The notes beneath the pieces are model-generated. The model did not search any database, had not been told where the DNA came from, and worked only from the letters and a program-made list of their open reading frames with translations. Positions 45,672 through 56,189 of a DNA stretch of 64,000 nt are shown in pieces (the first letter of the stretch is position 1; each line of letters opens with the position of its first letter). Source of the DNA: Fallopia convolvulus (taxonomy: Eukaryota; Streptophyta; Magnoliopsida; Caryophyllales; Polygonaceae); assembly GCA_964016875.1 (NCBI GenBank), contig OZ024724.1, positions 30,465,786-30,529,785 on the forward strand, written 5' to 3'. The translations under genes and the position numbers were made by a program.

Positions 45672-47040
45672 TCATATTGGCCTAAATGATTGATTAAAAG
45701 CGTTTTTTTTGTTAGGACAATCTTTCATCATGTGCCCTCTACCTTGGCACTTAAAACACGCCATGTCCCTAGCTCTAGAAGAGGAATTAGAATTACTCCC
45801 CTTTGGAACCGCTGAAGCTCCATTAGAAACGCCCTTGTTGTATGATGATGGTGTGTTGCTCGTGGGATGCTTGGCTTGTCTAGATTGGTCACCTTGAGTG
45901 TTGGCTGCCTTCCCTTTCTCCTTGCGATGTATGGCCTCTTTTCCATAAGACAAGGATTGTCCACGGTTATTCCTCCAAGAATTGGGCTGGTTGCCCATGC
46001 TTCTCCCTCCTGGGATTCTTGCCTTGTTCTTCCTCTCTACCTTCATGGATAGATGCAATAATTCATTCATAGTAGAGTACGGATACAAGTCAAGCTCTTT
46101 AGCTAAAGAGGAGTGCACAACACGAAGGAACTTGGCCATTGTGGTTTCGTCATCCTCAATCACATTGGCCCTTACCATCGCCACGTGCATGGCGTTGTAC
46201 GCCTCCTAGACACTCATGGAGCCTTGCTTTAGATTCTCCAATCGTTGGCATAGCTCACGAGCATAGAGTTGTGGGATAAAACACCCTCTCATTATCGTCT
46301 TCATTTGATCCCAACTAGCTATAGGTGCATCTAGATTACGCCTCCTTTCTTTCACCAAGTTGTCTCACCATATTAGTGCATAACCATTGAATTCAAGGGT
46401 AGCGAGTTGTACCTTTTTGGACTGGGCGAAATTGTGACAATTCCAAATTTGCCCGATTTTGGTCCCCCACTCCATGTAAACGTCCGGGTCACATTGGCCT
46501 TCAAAGGGAGGGATCTTCACCTTGATTTTTCCAACTCCGTCTTGCTCGGGCTCCCTAGGCCACCTTGGACGCCTATCTCCATTGTTGCGCCTTGAGTAGC
46601 GCTCCCATTTCTCATCATCTTTAGCGTCGTATTCATCAAAGGAATCTTCTCAGCCTGAAGCTCTTCTTGGTCCCTGAAAATCTTGGAAATGGTTAGCTCG
46701 ATTTCGCCCTTCCCTAACGGGAGAGGGTAGTTGGCTAAGCGAACTCTTTGAGCAAAAATTTCGGGAGTATGGAAATGAGTAGAGTGTAAGTGTTCTTCCT
46801 TGTTTGATGTTGGGAAGTGGATGAAAAATTCGGGTCCATATTGGATGGGTGGACCGTGTGCACGGCGTCATGAGGCTGCCCTTGCTCCTGGCTCACATTT
46901 GCGGCCGGTTCGTGTGCCATAGGCGCGGCACCCGGCAAAACGCCCGGTTGAGGCATCGCAAGCGTCCCCGTCTCCAATGCAGCCATGCGCGTATTAAGGT
47001 GCGAAATGTTGTTATTGAGTGAGCTCAACAAGTTGAACAC
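45672..47040 (-). pseudogene. gypsy C gag
   Basis: The minus strand from Met at 47040 (MFNLLSSLNNNISHLN, a short coiled coil) through frameshifts near 46740 and 46620-46200, where the gag core reads WETKIGQIFECHNFAQSKK and YALIWWDNLVKERRRN. An intact frame 46190-45672 carries ELDLYPYSTMNELLHLSMKV, a Ser/Asn-rich linker and the CCHC knuckle CFKCQGRGHMMKDC. It ends at 45672, just before the protease. A full gag of this type is about 450 codons. A stop at about 46208 lies in the core. Confidence 0.83.
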
Positions 47041-47820
47041 CTCCGGGTTAACGAGCTCAGGGCTCTTGGACTATTTGGATTCTCTATCTTCTCCCGACAT
47101 GATTACAAAGAAACAGACAACACACTACAAATAACGGGTTATAGTTGGATTTAAACAAAAACGCCTCGCTTGTGTTTCACTCCCTCTCACTCTCGGGTGG
47201 TGCGATCGAGCTCCTTGTTTCAATCTGCTTTGAAAAGATCAAAAACTCAAATCAAAGATTAGTGGATCAACAAACACGAGAAAGAGAGAGGTTGGAGAAG
47301 AAATGGATAATAACAAGAAGGAAGACTCGATTGTAAACAAAGAAGGGAAATGGAAAGACAAAGAAGAAGATCAAACCTTGATTAAGCCTTTCTCACCTTG
47401 ATTTCCTTAAGCAAGTATGAACTTGGTGTGGTTTGTTAGGTGAGGATAGTATGGGTCGGTTGGTTGAAAGGTTTGAGGGTGTCTCCAATGGCGTCCAACA
47501 ATAGAAGAGAGAAGAAGAAGAGTAATGCACTTGCACAATTTTAATTACAAGGTATGCAATGAAATGAAATGCTATAATATGATATGAATTTAAATGAAAG
47601 AGAGGAAATAAAGCTTTTTGTGTTTAATCAAACATGACTCATGATTGTTAAAAGGCACCAATCCAAACGTCGTTAACAAACATGACTCATCAAGTTCAAT
47701 TAAAGAGATTGGATTAATCAAACATGATCTTGAAGAACTCTTTTTGTGTTTTTGAAGACTCTAATGGTGGATAGGCTTGGAAGGAAATGGAACGCCATTA
47801 ACAAAGCTCTAATACCAATT
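47041..47820 (-). other. gypsy C leader with primer site at 47806-47817
   Basis: About 780 bases of non-coding leader. The minus-strand TGGTATTAGAGC (47817 to 47806) lies 3 bases from the LTR and differs by one base from the initiator tRNA-Met primer site TGGTATCAGAGC. Confidence 0.8.
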
Positions 47821-48702
47821 TGATACGGGATTAGCCATTTGATGCCCAATCTTCGACGTTCACAACTCAACAATAAACACAAATGGAACAAGGATCAGAA
47901 CCGAATGGAAACAAGACTCAAAAATGAAGAACACGACTCAACAATGGGTGAAAGACACGAAAACGGAAAACAAACAGAAATGAGAATCAACTATAGATAA
48001 TCGACGCAAGGACAACATGCAAGAAGGATAACCTCATAAAACAACTAATAAAACCTTGGCTTGATTTAGAGAGGAACCTAATAGAATAATTATGAAATCA
48101 ACCTTTACGATCTCACACAACAAGGAACGACACCTTGAAGCACGAGGAAGGGGCTCATGATTGTTAAAAGGCACCAATCCAAACGAGATTGACACAATCA
48201 AAAGCAAACCAAGCTGCGAATTCACACCACGGTTGAAAGCCAAAGCTCTCGTTTTCTCTCTATATTGAGAAAACCAAATACAATATTCTAAGTTGTCTAA
48301 ATTTGAAAATGAACATCCTAAACTATTTATATGTCTTGAAATCCCCAATAAAATAACAAATAAAGTCTAATTTAAAAAAAGATAGATAATGGCCCAATAT
48401 GAGGATTGGCCCAAAATGACGTCGCGCACTAGAGGGCCCGAAAAGAGGCGCGCACGCGCTGGGTGCATTGCCTATGCAACACCGCTGCCTCGGCTGGTTC
48501 ATGTGCCTTGGCTCGGACCATTGGCATCGACGCTCACTAGGCTCATGGCTTGATCTCGGTAGTACTCCTAGCTTCCTTGGCCGCATGATAAGCCACACAT
48601 GCTAATGTGTCTCGTTGGAGCTTCTTGGCACGAGCTTGAGTCAATGGACCATCAAAGAGAACGGGCGTGCTTGGTGGTGACTTTGCGAATAGTCCCTCAT
48701 CA
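47821..48702 (-). repeat. gypsy C 5' LTR
   Basis: 882 bp, matching 31340-32220. A minus-strand TATA box, CATATAAATAG, lies at 48333-48323. It carries a copy of the polyprotein tail (DGPLTQARAKKLQRDTL). Confidence 0.88.
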
Positions 48703-49805
48703 CTGTGACCTACACTATTTTCATTGTAAAAGTCCAAGAACTGAGCATTTTCAAAGTTTGTGCCATGATCTGATCAGATTGAAACCAAAGGTACTTCAAG
48801 CACCTTCTTTGTTAACTTCCTCCATGCATTGAATTCTTCAAATACCTGGTCTTTAGAAGACAAGAAAAACACCCAAGTATACCGTGCAATGTCATCAACA
48901 ATAGCATATACATATCTATTACCCCCTCGACTTCTCACACGCATAGGTCCACAAAGATCCATATGAATTAACTCTAAGGGTTTAGATGTACTTACCTCCT
49001 TTTTCGATTGAAATGAAGATATAACCTGTTTCCCTTTCACACAAGGTTCACAAACTTTATACTTGTTTGGATCAATCTTAGGTAACCCACGTACCAAATC
49101 TTGATTGTGAAGTTTGTTGATAAGTTGCAAACTCGCATGACCAAATCTATTATGCCAGAGGTTTGCAACCTCTTCGATCACTTGAAAACACAACTTTTCT
49201 TCAGGCAAAAGCCAGGGAACAACTTTGTAAAGATTGTTTTCACATGTTCCCTTTAGAAGAGTCTTACCTGAGCTAACATCAATTACATGACATCCATGAG
49301 AATCAAAAACAACTTGATAGAGATGGTTAGCACAAACTTGGAAAACACTTAGGAGATTGTATCTAAGACCTTTAACATAATTGACGTTGTTGACACAAAA
49401 GTTCTTAGAAATTCTTACCTTTCCAATACCCAAGACTTGTCCCTTACTGTTATTACCGAAGGTGATGCTGCTACCTTCTTGTTGATGAAGTGAGATTAAT
49501 GACTCAAAGCTTCTCGTCATATGAGTTGAACATGCACTATCGAAGAACCAGGGATCATTTTCTCTCATCTCATTCTGCAAGGTAAAAGTCAGTTTTTACA
49601 AACCCAAAGTTGCTTAACAACTTTTCTGGGTTGGGCAACGTGATGATTTTCAGAACATCTTTCATTATAGACTCTCTTAGGATCTATGGTGGGCTCACGT
49701 TCATGAGCATTCCAAAGTCCATAAGATTTGCTATATCTTTTCTTTTTCATGCACTCATGTTGAAGATGACTGTTAGGCAAAAATTGTTAAAAGAAAACAA
49801 CAATG
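48703..49805 (-). pseudogene. copia B gag end, protease and integrase start
   Basis: The minus strand from 49780: a zinc-knuckle remnant (HLQHECMKKKR), QPRKVVKQLWVCKN and a stop at 49589, as at the copia P gag end. The protease is WFFDSACSTHMT, again DSA. The pre-integrase zinc finger is intact (WHNRFGHAS, CEPCVKGKQ) and the integrase core begins HMDLCGPMRVRSRGGN and continues to LVSI, where a TGA stop (about 48774) replaces a sense codon before SDHGTNFEN. It breaks off at VGHS, the gypsy C insertion point. Homology to the copia gag fades near 49805. Confidence 0.86.
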
Positions 49806-51190
49806 CACAAACACATTTCATATGATTTTTAAGTTTGACCCTTATCTGTACATCTTCACAACTCTAATAATAATAAAGACACATTGTCGACTTTTGGGTT
49901 TGTTTTATGATTTGAGATGCACCCGAGTTATAACGGGTTGCCTACGTATCTCTTTAAAGAGAATCACGCCTTACGTAGTTCAAGGGTTTTGATTTTTGGT
50001 TGGATTTTCATGCATCAGAGAAAGGAGCCTAAACCCACCTTCTAGGAAGGGTTGCCTATACTCGGTTCAACTATCATTTGCATGGCGTGGAGAAAATTAG
50101 ACCCACCTTCTAGGAAGGGTTGTCTAAACTTTCCACTAGGACTTGGTTTTGATTCTTTTTCGATTTATGGTTGTGATTGAACTCAATGAGCATTTGCGCT
50201 ATATGTCAAGCTTCCTACGTACCCTTGATGGGATCAAATCACCGTAGTTCGGTAAGAACACTTTGATTTAGGTTTGAATTGTGACTGAATTCGAGACCCG
50301 TTTGAATTTAGGTTCGAATTTCCTACGTACCCGTTGAAGAGATCAAGTCTACGTAGTTCTTCCCTTAAGACTGTTTGATCTTTATAATTTGAGGTTGCGA
50401 TTGAATTCGGCGAGCATTTGTGTTGTATGCCGAGCTTCCTACGTACCCTTGATGGGATCAAATCCTCGTAGTTCGAGTTTTTTTATATGGGCTTTATATT
50501 TAGTCCAACTTATAAAAGCCCATTATATCTCCTCCATATGAGATTACTAATTAGTGGATTAATAGCAATGTGCTTGAGCCAACGAGTCTTGATATCAGTC
50601 GGTCTCTGGTTGGTAATTCTCTGACTTGGCAAACTAGTGACCTCTTCTTCTCGTTTTTGTGAGCGAAGCACCATTAGTATATTGTCTCTTTTATACGTGA
50701 ATTTCTTTGACCAAACCTTGTCTTGTTAATTAACTTTAGCCATCATAGCAGCATGCTTTTGTGGCGCTCAAAGATGTACGTACACCTTGTTTTATTTGCA
50801 CACTTGAACTTTCCCCTTGCTTGAATATCAGGGGACTAATTAATGTTGTTCTCCTTACATATAACAGGATTTACAACACTTTTTGTTTGATGGAACATTG
50901 AACTCGATCAATGGAAACGCATGTCACCAGCATACTTAGACTCATCTAGTGTGATCTAGTTAAGCATAAAAAAATATATATATGTGTACACCGAGTGTTT
51001 TAAATTGCCATCTTATGGACTGATTTTGTCAGCCTAGCCATATCTTTTATGCTTTTGTGAAACAAAATGACCATGAATAGCCTTAGTATATATGCAAGGG
51101 ATTGTCATCTTCTTTGTATCTTTGTAGAGTAAATAGCCACAAGTTTTGACATGTCATCAGCCCACATTAATCTTCAAGTTAGATTTTCAT
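49806..51190. repeat. non-coding region with degenerate repeat 49900-50480
   Basis: Between about 49900 and 50480 a block recurs about four times: CCTACGTA(T/C)C...GATCAAAT...CGTAGTTC (near 49930, 50210, 50320 and 50430), with two copies of CCACCTTCTAGGAAGGGTTG (about 50035 and 50103). The rest, to 51190, is AT-rich with no gene seen. Similar CCTACGTAC...CGTAGTTC blocks occur in plant retroelement untranslated regions, but I cannot assign a family. Confidence 0.6.
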
Positions 51191-51191
51191 G

Positions 51192-51420
51192 TCATGATCT
51201 GCATTCTTCCACGTCTATCTTAACTTGCATTTTTAGATACATGTGTGCTTTTTCCATGAAATCTGTTTTGGATGTCCATCTTAGTGCAAATTGGTCCGTC
51301 AGGAGCCTCGCATGAGTCCTCGTTGTGGACGTGATCACCCGTAAGAGGCTCGAAACAGAATGTTTCTCCTCAAAACGATGACCACCAATATTCCTTTTCC
51401 ACCTTGGAGGCATTCTGGCA
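51192..51420 (-). pseudogene. degenerate upstream copy of the 51447-51716 ORF
   Basis: On the minus strand a frame that matches the next ORF reads RF, stop, GETFCFEPLTGD where the intact copy reads PFCGETFRFEPLTADRF; downstream it diverges. So this is a tandem partial duplicate with a nonsense codon. The product is not recognised. Confidence 0.5.
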
Positions 51421-51446
51421 TCTGGGCTCTTTAATTTGAGTCTTCA

Positions 51447-51716
51447 TCATGCCTTTGACGCCTTCTTCACCGGAACAACTCGGCGTGGATGATAACACTT
51501 CGTTCTTTGGATTGCGGTGGTAATACACTCCGTTTTGGGCCACCCATAGACCTCCAAGACATCCTCAGTGTCCGTCTCGGTGCAAAGCGATTCGTCCTGG
51601 GCATAGAATGAGCCACTGTTTGTGAACGCGTCGTAGAAGCGATCCGCCGTAAGAGGCTCGAAACGGAATGTTTCTCCACAAAACGGGTGTCTCAGGTGGC
51701 CTTCGAGGGTAGTCAT
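51447..51716 (-). CDS. small unknown ORF beside the Athila-like insertion
   Basis: 89 codons: MTTLEGHLRHPFCGETF at the start, EDVLEVYGWPKTEC in the middle, a basic end (HPRRVVPVKKASKA). I do not recognise the family; no signal peptide, membrane segment or repeat is seen. A degenerate copy lies just downstream (51192-51420), suggesting a small duplicated host gene or fragment. Its start codon is only 24 bases from the Athila-like LTR, so its promoter would now be beyond 62374, where a minus-strand TATA-like box (TATATATG, about 62411-62419) occurs. It may not be a real gene. Confidence 0.4.
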   Translation of the reverse strand: MTTLEGHLRHPFCGETFRFEPLTADRFYDAFTNSGSFYAQDESLCTETDTEDVLEVYGWPKTECITTAIQRTKCYHPRRVVPVKKASKA

Positions 51717-51739
51717 GAAACAAGATCCCGGGTGTATAT

Positions 51740-53107
51740 TGATGTCTCTTTATTTGTTGGTGTTTTCATAGGTGATTTCCTTTGTAAATATGTTTCTTTT
51801 TCCCATTTTCTTGCGTGTTTTGTTCCTTTTTAGCTTAGTTCCCGTATTTCTATGAGATTCGGAGACTACGCGCATTTTATGTGTTTTGTAGGTAATTTGG
51901 CATGAATCGAGGATCGATTTGAAGGAGGGTCGAGACATGGAGCAAAGGCCGAGCTAAAGCGGGAAAGAGAGAAGCAAGCCATGAAGAAGAACAAGAGAAG
52001 CCAACAAAGAAGAAGGTGGAACGAGGTCTGGACCGAGTTGCAACCACGTCGGGCCCGACTTTGAAGTTTCCAACCTCGGACCGAGATGCACAGTAACTCG
52101 GGCCCGAGGTCCTCCGTGTCGGTCCGAGTCGGTCACCGAACTACTTGGGCTCCAAGGCACGAATTTATGGACTTCCACTTTTGCCCCTCATCTAATCTAT
52201 AAAAGGCCCTCTTGTCTTCTAAGAAAGGGTTCCCTCTCATACACACAAAAGGGGGTTCCAAGGGAACCAAGAGGATACATGGAGAGCAAGGAGGAAGGAG
52301 AGGAGGAGGAAGAGAGAGAGAATCGGCCAAGAGAGGAAGACTTGATACGTTTTGTTGGTAGATTTGCTTTGATTTGCTTTGTTCTTGTGGATTTGAAAAC
52401 CCTTGATTGGAATTTGTGGATTGCTTTGGATTTGAATGAAACTTTGCTTTGTTTTGAGATTGATTATGATGATTGCTTTCCCTTTTGATTTGATTGCTTT
52501 CTTTGCTTGTCACATGGAGTAGATCTCCTTGATCTTGGGTTGTGGGGGAAAACCCTAGCTAGGTTTAGGCTAGAAACCCCAATTCCATAGCCTTGAGTGT
52601 TTGATCTAAGGAACCCACTCTACATAGAGCTACAAATCCTTGCGAAAGTTGGGAATCAAGGCTTGAGATTGGCAAAGTAGCGAAAGTGAACATGTGTCAA
52701 TCTCAAGACCTTGCTTCGAAGGGGATTTCCCCAATGATCGAGGTGTAGAAGTGGTTGGAACGAGGGCGAAAGCACTCGATCCTAGTCCGATCGTCACTCA
52801 TTGCTTGAATTGGGGTGGAAAAGCCTTAATCTACTAGGGAAGGAACCCAAAAGCCCAAGATCTACTTTTAAATCCTTGAGTTCGACATCCCCAGATACCT
52901 CGGGCCCGACTTACACAGTGTCGGTCCCGACATCCTCTTGTCGCCAACCTCAGGCCCGACGTGATCTCAGTGTCGGTCCCGACTGATTTCTTTGTTTTCC
53001 TTTGTTTTATGCTCTCCTTTCTAGCTTCCTAGTATCTAGGCACATCGATCGAGTAGACTTCTCGAGTGTTCGACACCCACCACGTACTACAACGGGATCG
53101 AGTATCA
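51740..53107 (+). repeat. Athila-like 5' LTR
   Basis: About 1368 bp. It contains the TATA box CTATAAAAGG (52197-52206) and TCGGGCCCGA at 52049, 52098 and 52900. The right end is uncertain: similarity to the 3' LTR runs through ACGGG.TCG and weakens after about 53107. No primer-binding site is recognised just after it. Confidence 0.82.
52197..52206 (+). promoter_or_regulatory. TATA box in Athila-like 5' LTR
   Basis: CTATAAAAGG, also present in the 3' LTR at 61500-61509. It should drive the element's genomic RNA. Confidence 0.7.
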
Positions 53108-53118
53108 GTGCCAATTTG

Positions 53119-53215
53119 GTGAGTTTCTTGTGTTTTGGTAGTGATTTGGGTGAGGGAATAGCCCAAACCCTTTGTTTGTTTTTGATTTGTTTTGGTTTGT
53201 GTTTTTGTTTCATAG
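53119..53215 (+). other. likely leader intron before Athila-like gag
   Basis: Donor TTTG/GTGAGT at 53119, T-rich tract, acceptor TTTTTGTTTCATAG ending 53215, four bases before the gag ATG at 53220. The 97-base length suits a plant intron. Inferred from sequence only. Confidence 0.5.
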
Positions 53216-53219
53216 GTGT

Positions 53220-56189
53220 ATGCTAGCTCGTTCCTCCCGAGGAACACTTGAGCTTGAGTTTGTGAGTGATCCGGAAAGTATTCTCAAGAAAGCCCGAAGA
53301 AGGAAAAGGATGGCGAATCAAGCTCTCCATGTTGATGAGGAGTTGGCTCAACTTAGGGCAAAAATGGCTAGATTGCAACTTGAGAGGGACAATCAAGAGG
53401 AGGTGGCAAGAAGAGAACGGGAGCAACGGATGAGAGCCGAGGCTCAACTCAACGCTCTACCCCGGAATGCACGCCAATACATGCATCCGGAGTTGAGGGT
53501 ACCCGAGCCGGCTATTGTGCTTCCCGAGGTTGCCAGGAATTTTGAGATCAAGACGCAATTCATCTCCCTCATCAAGCGTGATCAATTCGAGGTTCGTCCA
53601 CATGAGTGTCCCATAGAGCATGTCAAACGTTTTGTGGATATGTGTGAGACGATCTCTACCGACGAGGAGACATTGGAGTATGTGCTTCTAAAGGCGTTCA
53701 AATGGTCACTTGGGGGCAAGGCCGCACATTGGCTCGAGAGCCAAGCTCCTAGGTCAATCACAACTTGGAAGACACTCTATAATGCCTTCTTGATGAAGTT
53801 CTTCCCGCCCTCAAAGACAACCGAGCTAAGAAGGAAGATTGCAAGCTTTCAACAAGGTCCGAATGAGCCTCTCTTCGAAGCATGGGACCGTTTCAAGGAT
53901 ATGTTGCGCCAATGTCCTACTCATGGCCAACAACCATATGTGCTTCAAGACATCTTTTTCGAAGGCATCAATCCGGTAACAAACGACAAGCTCAATCTCC
54001 ACACCGATTGTGGGTTCATAGACTTGACACCGGATCAAGCTTGGGAGCTACTTGACAAGCTATCCGATTATGAGGCCATGTATGGGGTGAGTCAATCTAG
54101 CAAGGAGGTGAAAGTTAAAGGTGAAGGTGCAAGGAAGTTATATGATCCAAAGGGAGAAGACATTGATAGGGATGTGAAGCTCCAATTCCTTGAAGGTGAA
54201 GTGAGCAAGCTTAAGAGGCAAGTCCACTACTACAAGCAAAATGCTAGAGCTTGTGAGGAGTGTGGATCCTTTGCACATGCTACACAAGTTTGTCCGAATG
54301 AGAGCCAAGTGCGCTTGGCCGAGCGAATTGAGGAGGCAAACTATGTTCGGGGAAATTTCGGTGGAAGAGGCAATTTCAACAATGGTGGCAATGGCCGGTG
54401 GAACAACGGTCAAGCTCAAGGTTACAACAACAACTTCAACCAAAACGAGCCAAGGGAGCCACCACCACCATATAGACCACCGGGATTCAATGAGTTACAA
54501 ACATTTGCTCAAGAGATGAGAGACGGGTTCAAGGAGATGAGGACCCAATTCAATGAGTTTGGTGCATGGAGGAGGCAAGTCGACAATCAATTTGCCCAAA
54601 TTGCAACTCAAGTCCCGAGAGAGAATGGGAGACTTCCGGGCCGACCCGAGGAGAATCCTCGAGCTCAAAACAATCAAAATGAAGTCCGGGCAGTTGGATT
54701 GAGAAGTGGCCGAAACCTACCCGAGCCACACGTGCCTAAGAAGAATGAAGAGAGTCGGACCAACTTACCCAGCAAGTCGGGTCCGACGTTCCCCGAAGTC
54801 GACCCAGCAAGAAGATTGACTCCTTCACCACGGACCGAGGTTGAGAGCAACTCGGGACCGACGTACACAGACCTCGATCCGACTCCTCTGCCTAGGACCG
54901 AGATTCACAACATCGGGCCCGACATGGTGCCCAAGTCGGTCCAACCAGAAAATGTTGCAAGAGAAGTGGGGAAGTCCAATGAAGTTGATCCAAGAAAGAT
55001 TCAAGGTGCAACAATTCTTCCATATCCCTCGAAGAAGCCGAAAGATGTTGTTGAGAACAAGTTCAAGAGGTTTCTCAAACTCTTGCAAGGCTTGAACATC
55101 TCTATCCCGTTCACCGATGCATTGAGCAAGATGCCATCTTATGCCAAGTTCTTAAAGGAGATTTTGAGCAAGAAGAGGGCCATAGTTGAAATGCAAGATG
55201 AAGTCAAGACCTTGGAGTTACCACAAAAGCTAGGAGATCCCGGTCGTTTTGCTATCACTATTGGTGTGGGGTCTCAAAATTTCCAAGCCTTATGTGACCT
55301 TGGGGCAAGTGTTTCGGTGATGCCCGCTAGCATTTGGAGAAGAACAAATTTGGGTGAAATAGAGCCGGCCGATATGTCCCTAACTATGGCCGACGGTTCC
55401 ATCATCAAGGCTAAGGGAATATTGGATGACGTTCCAGTGCGAGTTGGAAAGTACTTTGTCCCCGATGATTTCATGATCTTGGACATGCATGAGGATCCCT
55501 TGGTCCCAATAATCTTAGGAAGACCATTCTTACCTACGGCAGGGGCAAGGTTTGATGTCAAGAATGGCAAGGTTTCCTTTGAGATTGGGGAAGAGAAGGT
55601 CGATTTTCACTTCAACAAAGCTTTGAATGAGCCGGATGCCTTTTCCATCCTTAAACTTGAAGAGAGTGCCAAGAGAGAAAGTGAAGAAGTGGAAGTTGCT
55701 AGAGAGGTCGTTGCATTAAGGGGTGATGAAAGCTTCAATGAACAAATACAAGTAAGGGAGTTGTTGGAGCAACTTAAGGATCAAGATGAGTCAAGGATCA
55801 ATGCTAGCTCGAGAAGAGATGAAGAGTATCCTTACTTATATCCTTTTAATGTTGGTGAAGACCACAATTCTTCCCAAAATTTTGATTCCTACATTTGTTT
55901 GAGTGATTTGAACAATGACTTAGGAGACTCCTACATTTGCCTTAGTGATTTAAAAGATGAATTGGTAGAATCTCCTAGGAATACTTTGGATAACTTTGGT
56001 GTAGGAAAAGAAAAAAATGATGGAGCAAGTAAGGAGGAGAAATCTCATCCGTTGGAGGAGTATGATGAGATAGGCCCGAGATCGGAGAGCCATGCCTATG
56101 TAGACCATCGTTGGTGGTTTTATGGGTATGAAGGCAATGGGAATAGGCATAACAATGGCGAGCAATTCACCGTGTTTCACCCGCCATAA
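53220..56189 (+). CDS. Athila-like gag-protease
   Basis: 989 residues from ATG 53220, chosen over the upstream in-frame ATG at 53172 because that part (FVFDLFWFVFLF) is the translated T-rich intron end. An N-terminal coiled coil (EELAQLRAKMARLQLERDN) precedes the gag core (about 132-300; HVKRFVDMCETISTDEE, GGKAAHWLES, LRRKIASFQQGPNEPLFEAW). A CCHC knuckle, CEECGSFAHATQVC, is at 344-357. A linker holds several SGPT/GPD motifs from the dispersed palindromes. The protease LCDLGASVSVMP (Asp at about 693) and ILGRPFL follow; DLGAS is usual for Athila. A tail repeats SYICLSDL twice. RT should follow but does not. The ORF is uninterrupted. Confidence 0.9.
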   Translation: MLARSSRGTLELEFVSDPESILKKARRRKRMANQALHVDEELAQLRAKMARLQLERDNQEEVARREREQRMRAEAQLNALPRNARQYMHPELRVPEPAIVLPEVARNFEIKTQFISLIKRDQFEVRPHECPIEHVKRFVDMCETISTDEETLEYVLLKAFKWSLGGKAAHWLESQAPRSITTWKTLYNAFLMKFFPPSKTTELRRKIASFQQGPNEPLFEAWDRFKDMLRQCPTHGQQPYVLQDIFFEGINPVTNDKLNLHTDCGFIDLTPDQAWELLDKLSDYEAMYGVSQSSKEVKVKGEGARKLYDPKGEDIDRDVKLQFLEGEVSKLKRQVHYYKQNARACEECGSFAHATQVCPNESQVRLAERIEEANYVRGNFGGRGNFNNGGNGRWNNGQAQGYNNNFNQNEPREPPPPYRPPGFNELQTFAQEMRDGFKEMRTQFNEFGAWRRQVDNQFAQIATQVPRENGRLPGRPEENPRAQNNQNEVRAVGLRSGRNLPEPHVPKKNEESRTNLPSKSGPTFPEVDPARRLTPSPRTEVESNSGPTYTDLDPTPLPRTEIHNIGPDMVPKSVQPENVAREVGKSNEVDPRKIQGATILPYPSKKPKDVVENKFKRFLKLLQGLNISIPFTDALSKMPSYAKFLKEILSKKRAIVEMQDEVKTLELPQKLGDPGRFAITIGVGSQNFQALCDLGASVSVMPASIWRRTNLGEIEPADMSLTMADGSIIKAKGILDDVPVRVGKYFVPDDFMILDMHEDPLVPIILGRPFLPTAGARFDVKNGKVSFEIGEEKVDFHFNKALNEPDAFSILKLEESAKRESEEVEVAREVVALRGDESFNEQIQVRELLEQLKDQDESRINASSRRDEEYPYLYPFNVGEDHNSSQNFDSYICLSDLNNDLGDSYICLSDLKDELVESPRNTLDNFGVGKEKNDGASKEEKSHPLEEYDEIGPRSESHAYVDHRWWFYGYEGNGNRHNNGEQFTVFHPP

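Larger units (their letters stand above)
31340..48702 (-). mobile_element. gypsy C: minus-strand Ty3/gypsy element
   Basis: LTRs at 31340-32220 and 47821-48702, both TGATACGGG...CCCTCATCA on the plus strand. Read on the minus strand: 5' LTR, primer site, gag, protease, RT, [copia P], RNase H, integrase, 3' LTR. The flanks on the copia B minus strand, CACAG and AACAA, fit a decayed target duplication of CACAA, since the uninterrupted copia reading is GTAGGTCACAACCTTTCC. The integrase tail GPLTRARAKKLQ is encoded inside the LTR. CRM-like features are the TGATGA start, the initiator-Met-type primer site and the tail in the LTR. Without copia P it is about 7.35 kb. Confidence 0.87.
24373..49805 (-). 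mobile_element. copia B: degenerate SIRE/Maximus-like element, 5' end missing
   Basis: It is read on the minus strand as: protease and integrase start (49780-48703), gypsy C insertion, integrase end and spacer (31339-30605), solo LTR, RT-RNase H (29718-28150), third ORF (27482-25550, interrupted), and 3' LTR (25144-24373). The pieces join in correct order and frame context with copia P as guide. The 5' LTR and most of gag are not found; homology fades near 49805. It is inserted in the third ORF of copia A. Many stops and frameshifts mark it as old. Confidence 0.8.
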
